Positions 18,177-27,849 of a stretch of 53,794 nt of DNA are shown piece by piece. Where the stretch lies: assembly GCA_965602635.1 (NCBI GenBank), contig CBFCZU010000003.1, positions 1 to 53,794 of the forward strand, read 5' to 3'. Every line of letters starts with the position of its first letter. The stretch's first letter is position 1. Position numbers and translations under genes: made by a program. This DNA is from CBFCZU01 sp965602635. GTDB taxonomy: Bacteria; Planctomycetota; Phycisphaerae; SM23-33. The notes beneath the pieces were generated by a model. It saw only the letters and a program-made list of their open reading frames with translations, ran no database searches and was not told the origin of the DNA.

Positions 18177-18346
18177 TACACTTATCGCACCCGGCGCCCA
18201 GAAGCCCCTGGCAGCTTCCGGTGATCTCTCGAGGGTCATCCGGCCGAAGCGAAGGTTGCTAACCGTTCCGCGCGCAGTAGATTATCCAGCCTGGATGCGA
18301 TGGGCAAGCCCCAAACTCTCATTCCGGCAGCAGCCGGAGCTGAACG

Positions 18347-20284
18347 TCAATCGTCAAAGCGCACGTCCAAGAGTTCCGACCACCGGACCAGATTCACCAG
18401 CCGCCAGATGTGCCGGTCGAACCGCTTGCGGCCAGCCAAGACCGCCTGCCATTCCTCTAGCACCGCAGGGAACTTCAAGGCGGGAATCGCCAGCGCAACG
18501 TCGCTTTGAAGCATACCATCCGCCCACCGCTTGAGCACAGCGAACCAGCGCCGTTCGGGGGTCCCAAAACCTATCTTGTCCTTTCGGTCCAGGATCGGCT
18601 GTGGCACGATGCCCCGCATGGCCCGCCGGAAGAGCCGCTTGCCCGCCCCGTCGGGGCCGATATGGTATTCCTCCGGCTGGGAGAGGCAGAACTCGGCCAG
18701 GCCCGGCGTCAGGAACGGAACGCGACTCTCCACGGAAAACGCCATGGAATTCCGATCCTCGTAACGCAGCAACTTCGGCAGGGAAGTTCGCACGATTGTC
18801 TCGTGCATCTGCTGCCTGAGGGCCTCGCGCCCGCAGCTGGAGCGGGGAAACTCGGCGGCTACGCCCCTGTCCCTGAACCACTCTCCGTTCAGCCACTTCG
18901 GGAGCAGGTTTTCGCCTATCAGCCGCATCGCCAGGCCCTTCAGGCACGGCGGCAGGGCAAACGCCCCCGTATAGCACAACAGCCACAGTCCACCGCCCGG
19001 ACCCGGCAGCCGCATCGCCCGCCCCAGCAGCCGGGCGGCCTGAAGCAGCCTCCCACGCCTCAGGAGCGAAGTAATCCGAGCGCCTACGTAATACCGATAC
19101 CCGCCCAGGATTTCGTCGGCGCCCTGCCCGTCGAGCATGACCTTGATGCCCGTCTCGTGCGCGAGCCGGAAAACTCGATACTGCGCGTACATGCTGGTGC
19201 TGCTCACCGGCTCATCCTGCGCGCCGATCAGGGCGTCCAGGTCCGTCGCCAGTTCGGCCGGCTGGATCCGCACCTTGTGGACCTCCGCACCGGCGGCGCC
19301 GCCCGCCAGGTCAACCCATTTCTCCTCACTGATCGCCTCGTCGGCAGCAATGTAACTGAAAGTGCTGATCTTCAGGTCAGCCCCCTGGACGTGGCGCATC
19401 GCCGCAACGATGGCCGATGAATCTATCCCGCCGGACAGCGCGGCGCCGACGGAAACATCGCTGCGAAGATGCAGCCGGATGCTCTGGAGGAACTCTTCCC
19501 GCAGGCTCTCGGCCGCTTCGTCAAAGGACATCCGCGAACGACCCTTCAGCCCCAGCCGCCAGTAACGAACGCACTTCGGCTCGGCCGGCGAGTCGACGGG
19601 GACCTCCATGTAATGGGCGGCGGGGAGCTGGCGCACGCCCGTCAGGAGCGTCTCGCCGCCGTAGTCCGTAATCCCGAATCGCAAATACTCATATAGGCGC
19701 TTCGGATTCACGCGGCGCTCAATTCCTGGAATCTCCAGCAGCGACTTCATCTCGCTGGCAAAGGCAAAGAATCGCTCGTCGCGGACATAGTAGAGCGGCT
19801 TAATCCCGAAGAAATCACGAGCCAGCAGTATCTTGCGGTCGCGGGTATCCAGGACAGCGAGGGCGAACATGCCGACCAGACGCTTGAGTGCTTCGGTCCC
19901 CCACCGGGCCAACGCCGCCAGCAACACCTCGGTATCGCTTCGGCTCCGGAACCGAAAGCCCGATTGGGCCAACTCGCTCCGCAATTCGAGGTAGTTATAC
20001 ACCTCGCCGTTATAGACCATGTGGTATCGGCCATCCGGCGAGGTCATTGGCTGGGCGGCCGCCTTGGTCAGGTCCAGGATTGCCAGCCGACGGTGCGCCA
20101 GGCCCAATATGGAGCCGGGCAGGGATTCGGGTTTCTGCGAAACCTTTACATCGCCTCTGCCCTGCCACGAGAGGAAGCCGAGGTCGTCCGGCCCGCGATG
20201 GGCCATGCAGTCGCCGAGGCGCTTGAGCGTCTGATGGTCAACGCCTGCGCCATCGAATCGTATTACCCCGGCAATTCCACACAT
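18347..20284 (-). CDS. asnB: Asparagine synthase (glutamine-hydrolysing), intact
   Basis: A 645-residue class II glutamine amidotransferase. The start MCGIAGV places the catalytic cysteine at position 2 after Met removal, followed by MAHRGPDDLG and MVYNGEVYNYLELR of the glutaminase domain (about 1-220). The synthetase domain has the PP-loop ALSGGIDSS at about 280-290 and YEDRNSMAFSVESRVPFL near 530. In surface-polysaccharide loci such proteins commonly amidate sugar carboxyl groups or other acids instead of making free asparagine; which applies here is not decidable. It starts 6 bases after the stop of the upstream paralogue, clearly one transcript. Confidence 0.92.
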   Translation of the reverse strand: MCGIAGVIRFDGAGVDHQTLKRLGDCMAHRGPDDLGFLSWQGRGDVKVSQKPESLPGSILGLAHRRLAILDLTKAAAQPMTSPDGRYHMVYNGEVYNYLELRSELAQSGFRFRSRSDTEVLLAALARWGTEALKRLVGMFALAVLDTRDRKILLARDFFGIKPLYYVRDERFFAFASEMKSLLEIPGIERRVNPKRLYEYLRFGITDYGGETLLTGVRQLPAAHYMEVPVDSPAEPKCVRYWRLGLKGRSRMSFDEAAESLREEFLQSIRLHLRSDVSVGAALSGGIDSSAIVAAMRHVQGADLKISTFSYIAADEAISEEKWVDLAGGAAGAEVHKVRIQPAELATDLDALIGAQDEPVSSTSMYAQYRVFRLAHETGIKVMLDGQGADEILGGYRYYVGARITSLLRRGRLLQAARLLGRAMRLPGPGGGLWLLCYTGAFALPPCLKGLAMRLIGENLLPKWLNGEWFRDRGVAAEFPRSSCGREALRQQMHETIVRTSLPKLLRYEDRNSMAFSVESRVPFLTPGLAEFCLSQPEEYHIGPDGAGKRLFRRAMRGIVPQPILDRKDKIGFGTPERRWFAVLKRWADGMLQSDVALAIPALKFPAVLEEWQAVLAGRKRFDRHIWRLVNLVRWSELLDVRFDD

Positions 20285-20290
20285 GGCGAT

Positions 20291-22189
20291 TCAGGCCTGT
20301 GGCCCGTCAATGAACCGGCGGTGCCACAGTTCCAGACAAAGCGCGCCCCATAGCGATCGGCCGAAGGTCCGGCCCGAATTAATCTCGGCCTCTATTCCCG
20401 CGGGACTCACGATGCCCCTGTCCTTGCACCGCCGGCTCAGGAGGACGTCGCAGATAAACTCGCGGAGGTCGCCGGCGGCCCACTGAGTCAGCGGAACGGG
20501 AAAGCCCATTTTGTCCTTGCGGGCCATAATCTCCGGCGGCAGAACGTTCTGGACGACCCGGCGGAAGAGATACTTAAGTTGCCCGTTCTTGAACTTGATG
20601 ACCGGCGGGACGGAGGCCATCAGTTCGATAAGCCGGTGATCGAGCAGCGGCATGTGGCTCTCCAGGCCCCAGGCCGCACTCATCCGATCGTCAACGTGCA
20701 GAAGCGCCTGGATGCCGGCCTTGAGATCAAAGCAGAAAATCCGGTTAATCATGGCCGCGGCGCCGTGGCTGTTGAAGATGGCGTCGAACTCCTCGAAAGT
20801 CCGGCCGTGATCCAGCCCGAGGTCCGAATTGACGAGGTTCCGAGCGCCGGTGAAGCGGTCCATCAGTCTGAAGTATCGCCGGGCGGGTTCGTCGAACAGG
20901 CCGTCCCGCCAGAAGTTTCTCAGCATCGGCACGTAGTTTTCGAGGCCCGGCAGGGAAGGGACGATGGTCTCCAGCGTAGCGACGTAACGGGCCCGGTGGG
21001 CCGTCTCCTCAATCGCGCCCTTGAGGCATTCTTCCAGGTATGCCACGAGGTAGCGCGCGTATCCGATGAACAGTTCGTCGCCGCCTTCGCCACCCAGGAC
21101 AACCTTGACGTGCTCGCCGGCGAGTTTGGAAACGAAGTACTGCGGGAAGACGCCCGGCCCGGCCGCAGGCTCGTCCAGGTGCCAGATGATCTTCTCTATA
21201 GAGGTGGGAAAACTCTTCGCCGAGATATACGTCTCGAAATACTCGGTCTTGGCCGCCTTGGAGACAACCTTGGCATACGAGGTCTCATCGAAGCCGCCCC
21301 CTTCCCGAAACGCGCCGGTAAAGGTCTTGATGGGCACCCCATCGCCAAGAAACAGCCGGGTCAGGCACGTGATGGTGGACGAATCCAGCCCGCCTGAAAG
21401 GTACACCCCCACCGGCCCGTCGGCACGAAGCCGCAGACGCAGAGCGTCGCCGAGGAGCCAGTTCAACTTGTCCACGAAGTAGCTTTCATCGTGCTCCTCA
21501 TCCACGGGGAAGGAGATATCCCAGTAGCACGACAGTTGCGGGGCCTTGCCCGCCCGCAGGATAAGGTTGTGCCCGGACGGCAGAGACTTGACGCCCTCAA
21601 AGAGCGTCGTCTCGCCCAGGCAAAACTGGAAGGTCAGGTAATGCCGCAGTCCCTCCCGGTCGGGCCTGGCCCCGACCGCCCCCGCCGCCAGCAGCGCCTT
21701 GATCTCAGAAGCGAAGGCGAAGGATTTGTCCGTCCAGGTGTAATAGAATGGCTTGGCGCCGACGCGGTCGCGGGAACAGAACAATGTCTTTTCTCGCTTG
21801 TCCCAGATAGCGAAGGCCCAGACGCCGTTGAACCGCTGGGCGCACTTCGGCCCCCATTCCTGGTAGGCGCGAAGGACGACCTCGTCGTCCGTATGGGTGC
21901 TGAAGCGATGTCCTTTCTGCCTCAGTTCCCTGGCAAGGTCCAGGCCGTTGTAAATGAGGCCGTCGAAGGCGATCCAGGCCGTTTCGCCACCGTTGGCCGA
22001 GACCTGCCGCCCTTCGTCCGGTTCGGTTACGTCCGCCCGGTTGCATCCGAGGCCGAAGGAGCCGTCTTCAGCCGCCCAGACGCTCTTGCCGTCCGGGCCT
22101 CGGTGCTCCATCTCCTGAAGCATCCGATCGATAAGATCGTTAAGTTGTTCCCTGGAACCCGGTCCGGACATTCCCGCAATTGCACCCAT
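20291..22189 (-). CDS. asnB: Asparagine synthase-like protein lacking the catalytic Cys2
   Basis: A 632-residue AsnB paralogue. The N-terminus reads MGAIAGMSG where the family has MCGIAG: the nucleophilic cysteine is absent. The rest of the glutaminase domain is well kept (MEHRGPDGK, FDGLIYNGLDLARELR, TDDEVVLRAYQEWG), and so is the synthetase PP-loop LSGGLDSS and the closing LESHMPLLDHRL. It should therefore adenylate an acid but cannot release ammonia from glutamine by the usual route; it may use free ammonia, another amine, or ammonia from the intact AsnB just downstream. There is no in-frame upstream start offering Met-Cys. TAAGG lies 10 bases before the ATG. Region 22190-22433 (244 bases) shows no gene. 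Confidence 0.9.
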   Translation of the reverse strand: MGAIAGMSGPGSREQLNDLIDRMLQEMEHRGPDGKSVWAAEDGSFGLGCNRADVTEPDEGRQVSANGGETAWIAFDGLIYNGLDLARELRQKGHRFSTHTDDEVVLRAYQEWGPKCAQRFNGVWAFAIWDKREKTLFCSRDRVGAKPFYYTWTDKSFAFASEIKALLAAGAVGARPDREGLRHYLTFQFCLGETTLFEGVKSLPSGHNLILRAGKAPQLSCYWDISFPVDEEHDESYFVDKLNWLLGDALRLRLRADGPVGVYLSGGLDSSTITCLTRLFLGDGVPIKTFTGAFREGGGFDETSYAKVVSKAAKTEYFETYISAKSFPTSIEKIIWHLDEPAAGPGVFPQYFVSKLAGEHVKVVLGGEGGDELFIGYARYLVAYLEECLKGAIEETAHRARYVATLETIVPSLPGLENYVPMLRNFWRDGLFDEPARRYFRLMDRFTGARNLVNSDLGLDHGRTFEEFDAIFNSHGAAAMINRIFCFDLKAGIQALLHVDDRMSAAWGLESHMPLLDHRLIELMASVPPVIKFKNGQLKYLFRRVVQNVLPPEIMARKDKMGFPVPLTQWAAGDLREFICDVLLSRRCKDRGIVSPAGIEAEINSGRTFGRSLWGALCLELWHRRFIDGPQA

Positions 22190-22433
22190 CGGCCAAACAC
22201 CTTAATCATGTTAGATGACTCTCGTTAGTCTATCCAGGTAGGAAGGAGAAGCAAGGCTATTCTACTCCGATCATCTCTGCTCCATAGGATACCCGAACGC
22301 TTTCTGGGACAGAGGCGTGCGATCTTGCCTTTGGGTCTTGCACATTGGAACGTGAGCACACCCAGCAGGGAGGCTGACGGCCGTGCCAAAGCCTACTATC
22401 CAGCCAACACAAGTCCTTCGCAACGGCGCCACG

Positions 22434-23660
22434 TTAACCGCTGGCACCGGGTGCTGCTAGGATTTCGATCTTGTCTATGTGGAGCAACCGTCCCGTCTCA
22501 CGAAAATCAAACCCGATCTGGATCGAGCAAGACTTACCATCGTCCGGCCGGAAGCGGATCTCCCATATCTCTGGCTTCTTGCCGGCGAGACGCTTTGTCG
22601 AAGCAAACGTCGATCCTGACAGCACGCTTGCCTTGCTACCTCTCGCCCAATACTTCAGCTCGGCATCGGTGGCGCGGTAAAGATGATAGCGAAGCACATA
22701 TGTTTTCCCGGGCTTGCAACCCTTGAATTCCCACATCGTGTGGAAGGTATCATGGGCCGTTCCCAGGGACACGCCCAAACACTGGCTGATCTTCAGCTTG
22801 ATCCCATCTTCATTCACATCGGAAAGGCTCCTGTTAGCCCGCCCGATCTTCACCGGCTCTTTGATCCGGCCAAGGTCAACGGGAGCGTAAAGGGTCTTTA
22901 CGTCGGGCAATTGGAAGAAACCGGCTGTGTCGCGACCGCGACGGACCTTATCCTGAGTATAGGTAAGACGCATCCGGTCAACGTTGTTTACCTTTCTGCG
23001 ATGGACGGTATCTTCCGATAATTGACCGTATCGGTCGAGGGTCTGCTCAAAAACGACCATGTGCTGCAGGGATTGCTCCGGGTGCGCGGCAATCTGCTCC
23101 CAGGAGAGCACGTTGCCGTCGCGGATGAATACACCTGCATAGGTGACGTCAAAGAAATGCCACTTCCCGTCGTAGTATGCCTGCGCGCATGTGTGCCCGG
23201 CCCCTGGGCCCTCGAAGTTGTATAGATTGAACACCCGCGCAGGAATATGCAGGAAGGATAACATCCTGACGAAGAGAACGGCTCGCGATCCGCACATGCC
23301 GTTCCGATAAGCGAACCATCCCAGCTCGTCCTTTTCCTTGCCATTCCGGTTGGCTATGTTTCCTGCAATCCACCGCGCGATGCGGAGGCATCGTTCCTGA
23401 TCTGAAGCAGTCCCAGCTACCAGCCGCTCGACCTTTTCGGCAATGATCGCCGAGAGGATCTCCTCCTTGGCAATGGTCGCTCTGCTCTTGAGACTCTTGC
23501 CGGAGCCGCTTTCTCCACCCTCGATCTCGACGACCAGACTCTCGGAGATCCGGCGGAGCCTGGCGAGCCACACGGTGTTAAGAACGGTCATCCCACAGAC
23601 AGCGACAATTGCGCAAGCCACTAAAGCCCATACCACTCGACGTTTCCAGCCATCTGCCAT
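22434..23660 (-). CDS. Membrane-anchored transglutaminase-like protein
   Basis: A 408-residue protein. One N-terminal transmembrane helix (RVVWALVACAIVAVCGMTVL) places the rest outside the cytoplasm. A transglutaminase-like core (about 85-180) has Cys123 in YRNGMCGSRAV, His156 in GAGHTCAQ and Asp171 in KWHFFDVTY, the usual triad order. The last 170 residues look like a beta-sandwich that could bind carbohydrate. ATG 23660 is chosen over the in-frame 23792 because GGAG precedes it and it begins directly before the helix. Base composition is visibly lower in GC than the flanking genes, suggesting separate acquisition. It is bordered on one side by a transposase relic. Substrate unknown. Confidence 0.8.
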   Translation of the reverse strand: MADGWKRRVVWALVACAIVAVCGMTVLNTVWLARLRRISESLVVEIEGGESGSGKSLKSRATIAKEEILSAIIAEKVERLVAGTASDQERCLRIARWIAGNIANRNGKEKDELGWFAYRNGMCGSRAVLFVRMLSFLHIPARVFNLYNFEGPGAGHTCAQAYYDGKWHFFDVTYAGVFIRDGNVLSWEQIAAHPEQSLQHMVVFEQTLDRYGQLSEDTVHRRKVNNVDRMRLTYTQDKVRRGRDTAGFFQLPDVKTLYAPVDLGRIKEPVKIGRANRSLSDVNEDGIKLKISQCLGVSLGTAHDTFHTMWEFKGCKPGKTYVLRYHLYRATDAELKYWARGSKASVLSGSTFASTKRLAGKKPEIWEIRFRPDDGKSCSIQIGFDFRETGRLLHIDKIEILAAPGASG

Positions 23661-23766
23661 AGCACTCCGCTCCTCTCTGTCTCCAGAACGGCTCAGCATC
23701 AACGCATGGCTAGCGAGGCCGTCCCCGCCACAGTTGAAGGTTGGTAGCGGCCCACGATCGTGAATC

Positions 23767-24387
23767 CTATGCCACCTTCGTCGCCGCGGCAACCGCTGCC
23801 GCGGATTCTTCGGCCCCCAAGTACGACTTCAGGATCCACAACTGCTGGTACCCCATGATCCGCCGGAAGCGCTTCTCCGGCTCCAGCATCGCCGTGGCCG
23901 CCCAACGCAACGCCATTGACCCGTCCCGCCAACGCGTCACCCGACGCGTCCGCATGCGGCTGTCGTCAAGGCTGTGTGCAGCAAGTACTGATGGACGAAG
24001 AACACGGCCAACTTCAGGTCGAGCCAGCGGCGCACGCGGTGCAGGCGACGAACGTGGTAAGGCAACATGCTCACGTGGCTGTTGCCCTTGGCGGTCCACG
24101 ATGAGGAAGACCTTCCGATCCGAGTGCTTGATCAGTCGTCGAAGGAACTCCACGAACACCCCGGCCGTGAACCGCTCCCGGAACACCGTCCAAGCCATCT
24201 CGCCACGGCTGATCCGATGCGTCGAGCCGCAGAGGAGCCTAGCCAACCGTTCGATGGTACTGCAATGCCCCACGGTCATCGCCATCACCAAACCGCAGAA
24301 GTGCTTCCAGGCCGGGCGGGCGAAGTGCTCGCGAAGCGGCCGGTAGAACGCTTGAGTTCTCGCTGGGATTCAGCCGATGGCAAGCAT
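23767..24387 (-). pseudogene. Decayed transposase, chimeric DDE element
   Basis: AAGGAG (24395-24400) precedes ATG 24387, but codon 6 is TGA. Beyond it the frame reads IPARTQAFYRPLREHF and HCSTIERLARLLCGSTHR, the head of IS4/IS701-type transposases. It then jumps to FVEFLRRLIKHSDRKVFLIVD, which resembles the last acidic region of IS630 transposases. After a frame change it reads HRVRRWLDLKLAVFFVH, and ends with RWAATAMLEPEKRFRRIMGY, a transposase C-terminus. The pieces are in the same orientation. It is not functional: a nonsense codon, frameshift and missing catalytic core. The flanking 24388-24597 shows no gene. Confidence 0.6.
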
Positions 24388-24597
24388 GCGGCGACTCCTT
24401 CGATAAGCTCTTGTGGACACAGTTCTTATCGTCAGAATCCCCCGCTTGTTTCTTGCCTGTGCTATCATCAAAGTGCTGTGAATTGGTCAGTTCGAGCTTC
24501 CTATCGCTGGGGGATGTCCGGCCGGGGGATGTACCACGGACGTCCCGCCCCTGAACAGTCGCCACCCCTGCGCGCGGTGGACGTGCGGAGGTGCCGA

Positions 24598-26028
24598 TCA
24601 CCGCCGTTTCCCGAGCGACCATAACATGTCCAGTCCGGCGGCACAGTACCGGCGAAACTGGTCGAAAGACCGAACCGAGCGAACCGCACGGAGAATCTGC
24701 CCGGGGCGGAAGTAAAACTCGTTCATCGCTGCGTGGGCGATACGCCGCAGCTTCTCGTTCTCGATGCTGGTCCAAGGCCTTCCCATGAACGCCGTATCGG
24801 CCTCTGGACGGGCGATGTACTCGGCCCAGAAATCGTGCTCGACGTGCGGCAGGTAGTAGCGATCGTACAACTCGGTCTTCGGAAACGCCGTCAGGCAGTT
24901 GAAGATCGCGAAGTCCAGCGGCAGGGACTTGGCGAAGTCGATCGTCTTGCGGATAGTCTGTTCCGTGTCGCCGGGCGAACCGATGAGGAAATAGCCGAAC
25001 GCGCTGATCCCGAGCTTGTCGGTCTTGCGGATGATCCGCTCGACATGGCCGAGGTCCATGCCCTTCCGCAGCTTCTTCAGAACCTCCGGGGCGGCGGATT
25101 CGATGCCGTAGAAGATCCGGTAACAGCCCGCCTCACGCAGGGCCTCGAGCATTTCCTCGTCAATGGTGTCCACCCGCGAGCGGACGTCCCAGATCATCTT
25201 CCTGCCGAGGCCGTTGTCCACGAGCAAGCGGCACATCTCCAGCACACGCTTCTTGCTAACGGTGAAGCTCGAGTCGAAGATGTCTACCTCGCGGATGCCG
25301 TGCTTCTCGTAGCACTGCTCGAACTCGGCAACGACGCTGGCGGCACTGCGGGCGCGCCATTTCGATCCAGCGGCCTCGCAAAAGATGCAGCGGAAGGGAC
25401 AACCCCGAGAGGTATTGAAGACCGTGTAGTTCCGCCGCACGCTGATGAAGTTGAAGTACGTCTCGTTTGGCACGAGGTGGCGGGCAGGAAATGGTACCGC
25501 GTCCAGGTCAAGGCAGGGCTCCGGCGGGCCGGCGTAGCGGATCTCGTCCCCGTCGCGCCAGAGAAGCCCGGGCAGTCCCTGGAAGCTCTCGTTGTGCTCC
25601 CAGCGGCGTACGAACTCAGGGAGCACCATTTCCGCCTCGCCCACGCAGCCGAAATCCACGCGCAGGTTGTACCGAAGCGTTTCGGTCGGGAAGATCTTCA
25701 TATGCACGCCGCCGAGCATGATTTTCGCCCTGGGCACGACCGACTTGCAGAACTCCGCGTAGCTCCTGGCGTTCTGAAAGTGGGAGGTAAAGACGCTCAG
25801 CCCGATCAGGTCGGGATCGAACGCCTTGAGCTTCTCGGCCAGTTCGTTGTGAGAAAGCCGCATCCCCACCGTGTCGTAGTAGGCGATCTCCACCCCGAGC
25901 TTCTCCAAGATCGCCGCAACGTACAGCAACTGGATATTGGGCATGTGCCCGAAATGTTTCATCACGGTCTTGTTACCCGGCTCGTTCGTCACCCGAGTAA
26001 CATCGTAATGGATTAAGGCCATCCGCAT
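24598..26028 (-). CDS. B12-binding-type radical SAM protein
   Basis: A 476-residue protein. Residues 1 to about 140 form a cobalamin-binding-like Rossmann domain (PNIQLLYVAAILEKLG, LGGVHMKIFPTETL), although the DxHxxG cobalamin motif is not evident. The radical SAM core follows with Cys210, Cys214 and Cys217 (RGCPFRCIFC), then FGYFLIGSPGDTEQTI for SAM and barrel residues. The C-terminal part is BchE/HpnR-like. Members methylate or rearrange unactivated carbons; in this locus a sugar or lipid substrate is likely but unproven. ATG 26028 or 26022 are both possible. Neighbours are a broken methyltransferase and a GT2 on the same strand. Confidence 0.85.
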   Translation of the reverse strand: MRMALIHYDVTRVTNEPGNKTVMKHFGHMPNIQLLYVAAILEKLGVEIAYYDTVGMRLSHNELAEKLKAFDPDLIGLSVFTSHFQNARSYAEFCKSVVPRAKIMLGGVHMKIFPTETLRYNLRVDFGCVGEAEMVLPEFVRRWEHNESFQGLPGLLWRDGDEIRYAGPPEPCLDLDAVPFPARHLVPNETYFNFISVRRNYTVFNTSRGCPFRCIFCEAAGSKWRARSAASVVAEFEQCYEKHGIREVDIFDSSFTVSKKRVLEMCRLLVDNGLGRKMIWDVRSRVDTIDEEMLEALREAGCYRIFYGIESAAPEVLKKLRKGMDLGHVERIIRKTDKLGISAFGYFLIGSPGDTEQTIRKTIDFAKSLPLDFAIFNCLTAFPKTELYDRYYLPHVEHDFWAEYIARPEADTAFMGRPWTSIENEKLRRIAHAAMNEFYFRPGQILRAVRSVRSFDQFRRYCAAGLDMLWSLGKRR

Positions 26029-26061
26029 GTCAGGTCATCCTTCGACAGCGCTCCCACCGGA

Positions 26062-26649
26062 TTATGGGACCCTTTGGCCCACTGGTCCTCTACGTTTCCG
26101 GCGCGCCAAGGCCTTCTTTGCTGCGAACTTCAGGTAGCCTTCTCCCTTCGTCCATTTGCCTCCGCCGTAGGGGCCCCACGTGGATTCAAGGCGGGCGATC
26201 TCGGTCATCCCTGCGCTCTCGAACCACTTGCAGGTTTCCGGCTCGCCGTAGGTTTCACGAATCGGCACGTACGCACAATTCGTCACGGTGTACGTGGACC
26301 ACGTCGAAGGTGTTGTCTGGATACGGCATCTCCAAGACCGTGCCCACTGACGCCCCCAGCCGATCGCCGAAGTCCTTGTTGCGCTCCAGGGTGTTGCGGA
26401 TGCAGCCCTTGCCCACGTCAATCGCGCAGACCTTCTCGCCTCCGGCCAGCAGCAGGCTGCGAACGGCCCGGCCACTCCCGCAACCGGCGTCGAGCACGAC
26501 TTTGCCCCTGAAGAAGCCAGCGTCCGTCGGCAACGGCGATCACTTGTGGAACTGATCGCGAGAAAACTGCTGCCACTGCTGCTGACTGAAGTCGTCCCAG
26601 ATCGACGCGTAGAGTGCCCCGGTCTCAGCCGTGATCTGTTACTTGTCAT
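26062..26649 (-). pseudogene. Broken class I SAM methyltransferase
   Basis: Methyltransferase pieces lie in more than one frame. After the first codons the coherent frame reads ITAETGALYASIWDDFSQQQ, then a TGA (after QFHK), then VVLDAGCGSGRAVRSLLLAG (motif I), AIDVGKGCIRNTLERN and MPYPDNTFDVVHVH. The reading then changes frame and joins a typical C-terminus (RETYGEPETCKWFESAGM, WTKGEGYLKFAAKKA), with the middle of the fold missing. So there is one nonsense codon, at least one frameshift and an internal deletion. Its ATG at 26649 still overlaps the GT2 stop (ATGA), a fossil of operon coupling. A functional product is unlikely. Confidence 0.7.
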
Positions 26650-27740
26650 CTCTCATCTGGTTCTGCCCGCCGTTGGTCCTCCGACGGTGCGGGCTTGCTG
26701 ACTGGCGTGGCCGTCGGGTTATTGATTGCCTGGTGCGAGCGGTAGAGCTCTTCGAAATAGAACTTATTCTGAAGCATGAGCATCGTGAAGGCGGACAACT
26801 GCAAGCCAAAAAGCAGCAGTGCCCCGCTGATGAAGAAACTGTAGGTGTAGGCATTGAACGTCTCGCTCAGCCCTGCCGAAACAGCCCCGAGGAAACCCAA
26901 GTGCATGTTTCGGGCGATGCGGGCGATGCAGCGAACCAGCAGCGCCATCGCCATGTACATCCCCGGGAGCACGACAAGCATCGCCGCGACCATGAACACA
27001 AGCGCCGGCCGCGAAAGCCAGCCCATCAGCAGGTACAGCCGGATCGTCGAGAGGATCCGCATCTTGGAGACACGGCCGAACTTGGCGTCGGAGGCCTTGT
27101 CCTTCGACCAGAGCAGATCGGCCGGAATTTCGCACACGCGGAAACGCATCATCCCCGCCTTCATCAGGATTTCCAGTTGCAGTTCCATGCCATCGGAAGT
27201 GAGGTAGATCGCGTCGATCACCTCCCGCCGGTAGGCTCGCACGACACACGTGCTGGTGGAGATGCGGTAATGGCTCATTCTGGCCAGGTAGCGGTTGCCC
27301 ACGCGCGAGAGGAAACGCCGGTAAAACGGCACGTTGCGGACCAAGCCGCCCTTTGCGTAGGCTGAGGCCAGTGCGATCTCAACGTTCTTTTCGTCCAGTG
27401 CCTCGGTCAGGCGGAAGATGTATTCGGGCCCGTAGCTGAGATCCGCGTCGAGCGTCACGATCACGTCGCCCTTGCAGGCGTCGAAGGCGGTGCGAAGCGC
27501 CCTTCCCTGCCCGAAGTTCCGTCGGTGGTGCAGCACTCGCACACGGCATTTGCCGGTTGCGAACTGATCCATCAGCTCGCCCGTCCGATCGCCGCTACCA
27601 TCGTTGACGCAGATCAGCTCCCAGTCCCAGCCTTCGCGGCCGGCAAGCTCCTCAACAATCCGCTGAAGGTTGCGAGCGATGATAGGTTCTTCGTCGTAGG
27701 CTGCTACGACGACGGTAAGTTTTCTCGGCTGGTTCGACAT
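26646..27740 (-). CDS. Family 2 glycosyltransferase with C-terminal membrane helices
   Basis: A 364-residue GT2. The GT-A fold starts at once (LTVVVAAYDEEPIIARNL), with CVNDGSGDRTGE, RNFGQGRALRTAFDACKGD and the metal motif TLDADLSYGPE. After about residue 235 there are three hydrophobic helices (SRPALVFMVAAMLVVLPGMY, the LGAVSAGLSETF region and FFISGALLLFGLQLSAF). This is the dolichol-phosphate-mannose-synthase/GtrB-like layout for making polyprenyl-phosphate sugars. It is the first gene of a short minus-strand group with the broken methyltransferase and the radical SAM gene. The 94 bases upstream (27741-27834) carry nothing recognisable before an IS relic begins. Confidence 0.88.
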   Translation of the reverse strand: MSNQPRKLTVVVAAYDEEPIIARNLQRIVEELAGREGWDWELICVNDGSGDRTGELMDQFATGKCRVRVLHHRRNFGQGRALRTAFDACKGDVIVTLDADLSYGPEYIFRLTEALDEKNVEIALASAYAKGGLVRNVPFYRRFLSRVGNRYLARMSHYRISTSTCVVRAYRREVIDAIYLTSDGMELQLEILMKAGMMRFRVCEIPADLLWSKDKASDAKFGRVSKMRILSTIRLYLLMGWLSRPALVFMVAAMLVVLPGMYMAMALLVRCIARIARNMHLGFLGAVSAGLSETFNAYTYSFFISGALLLFGLQLSAFTMLMLQNKFYFEELYRSHQAINNPTATPVSKPAPSEDQRRAEPDER

Positions 27741-27849
27741 TTGTGTTGATGCGCCTTCGGAACAGCCAAGGTGGCCCGGGCCGTAGACAAAACCAAGAGA
27801 TTATAGACATGCTATCGCGAACCGGTCAACGGTCTTGTCCCAGATTCCC

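Noticed and set aside
24239..24775. A 178-codon minus-strand gene overlapping the radical SAM gene
   Set aside because: Its frame is antisense-like low-information sequence over both the transposase relic and the radical SAM 3' end.
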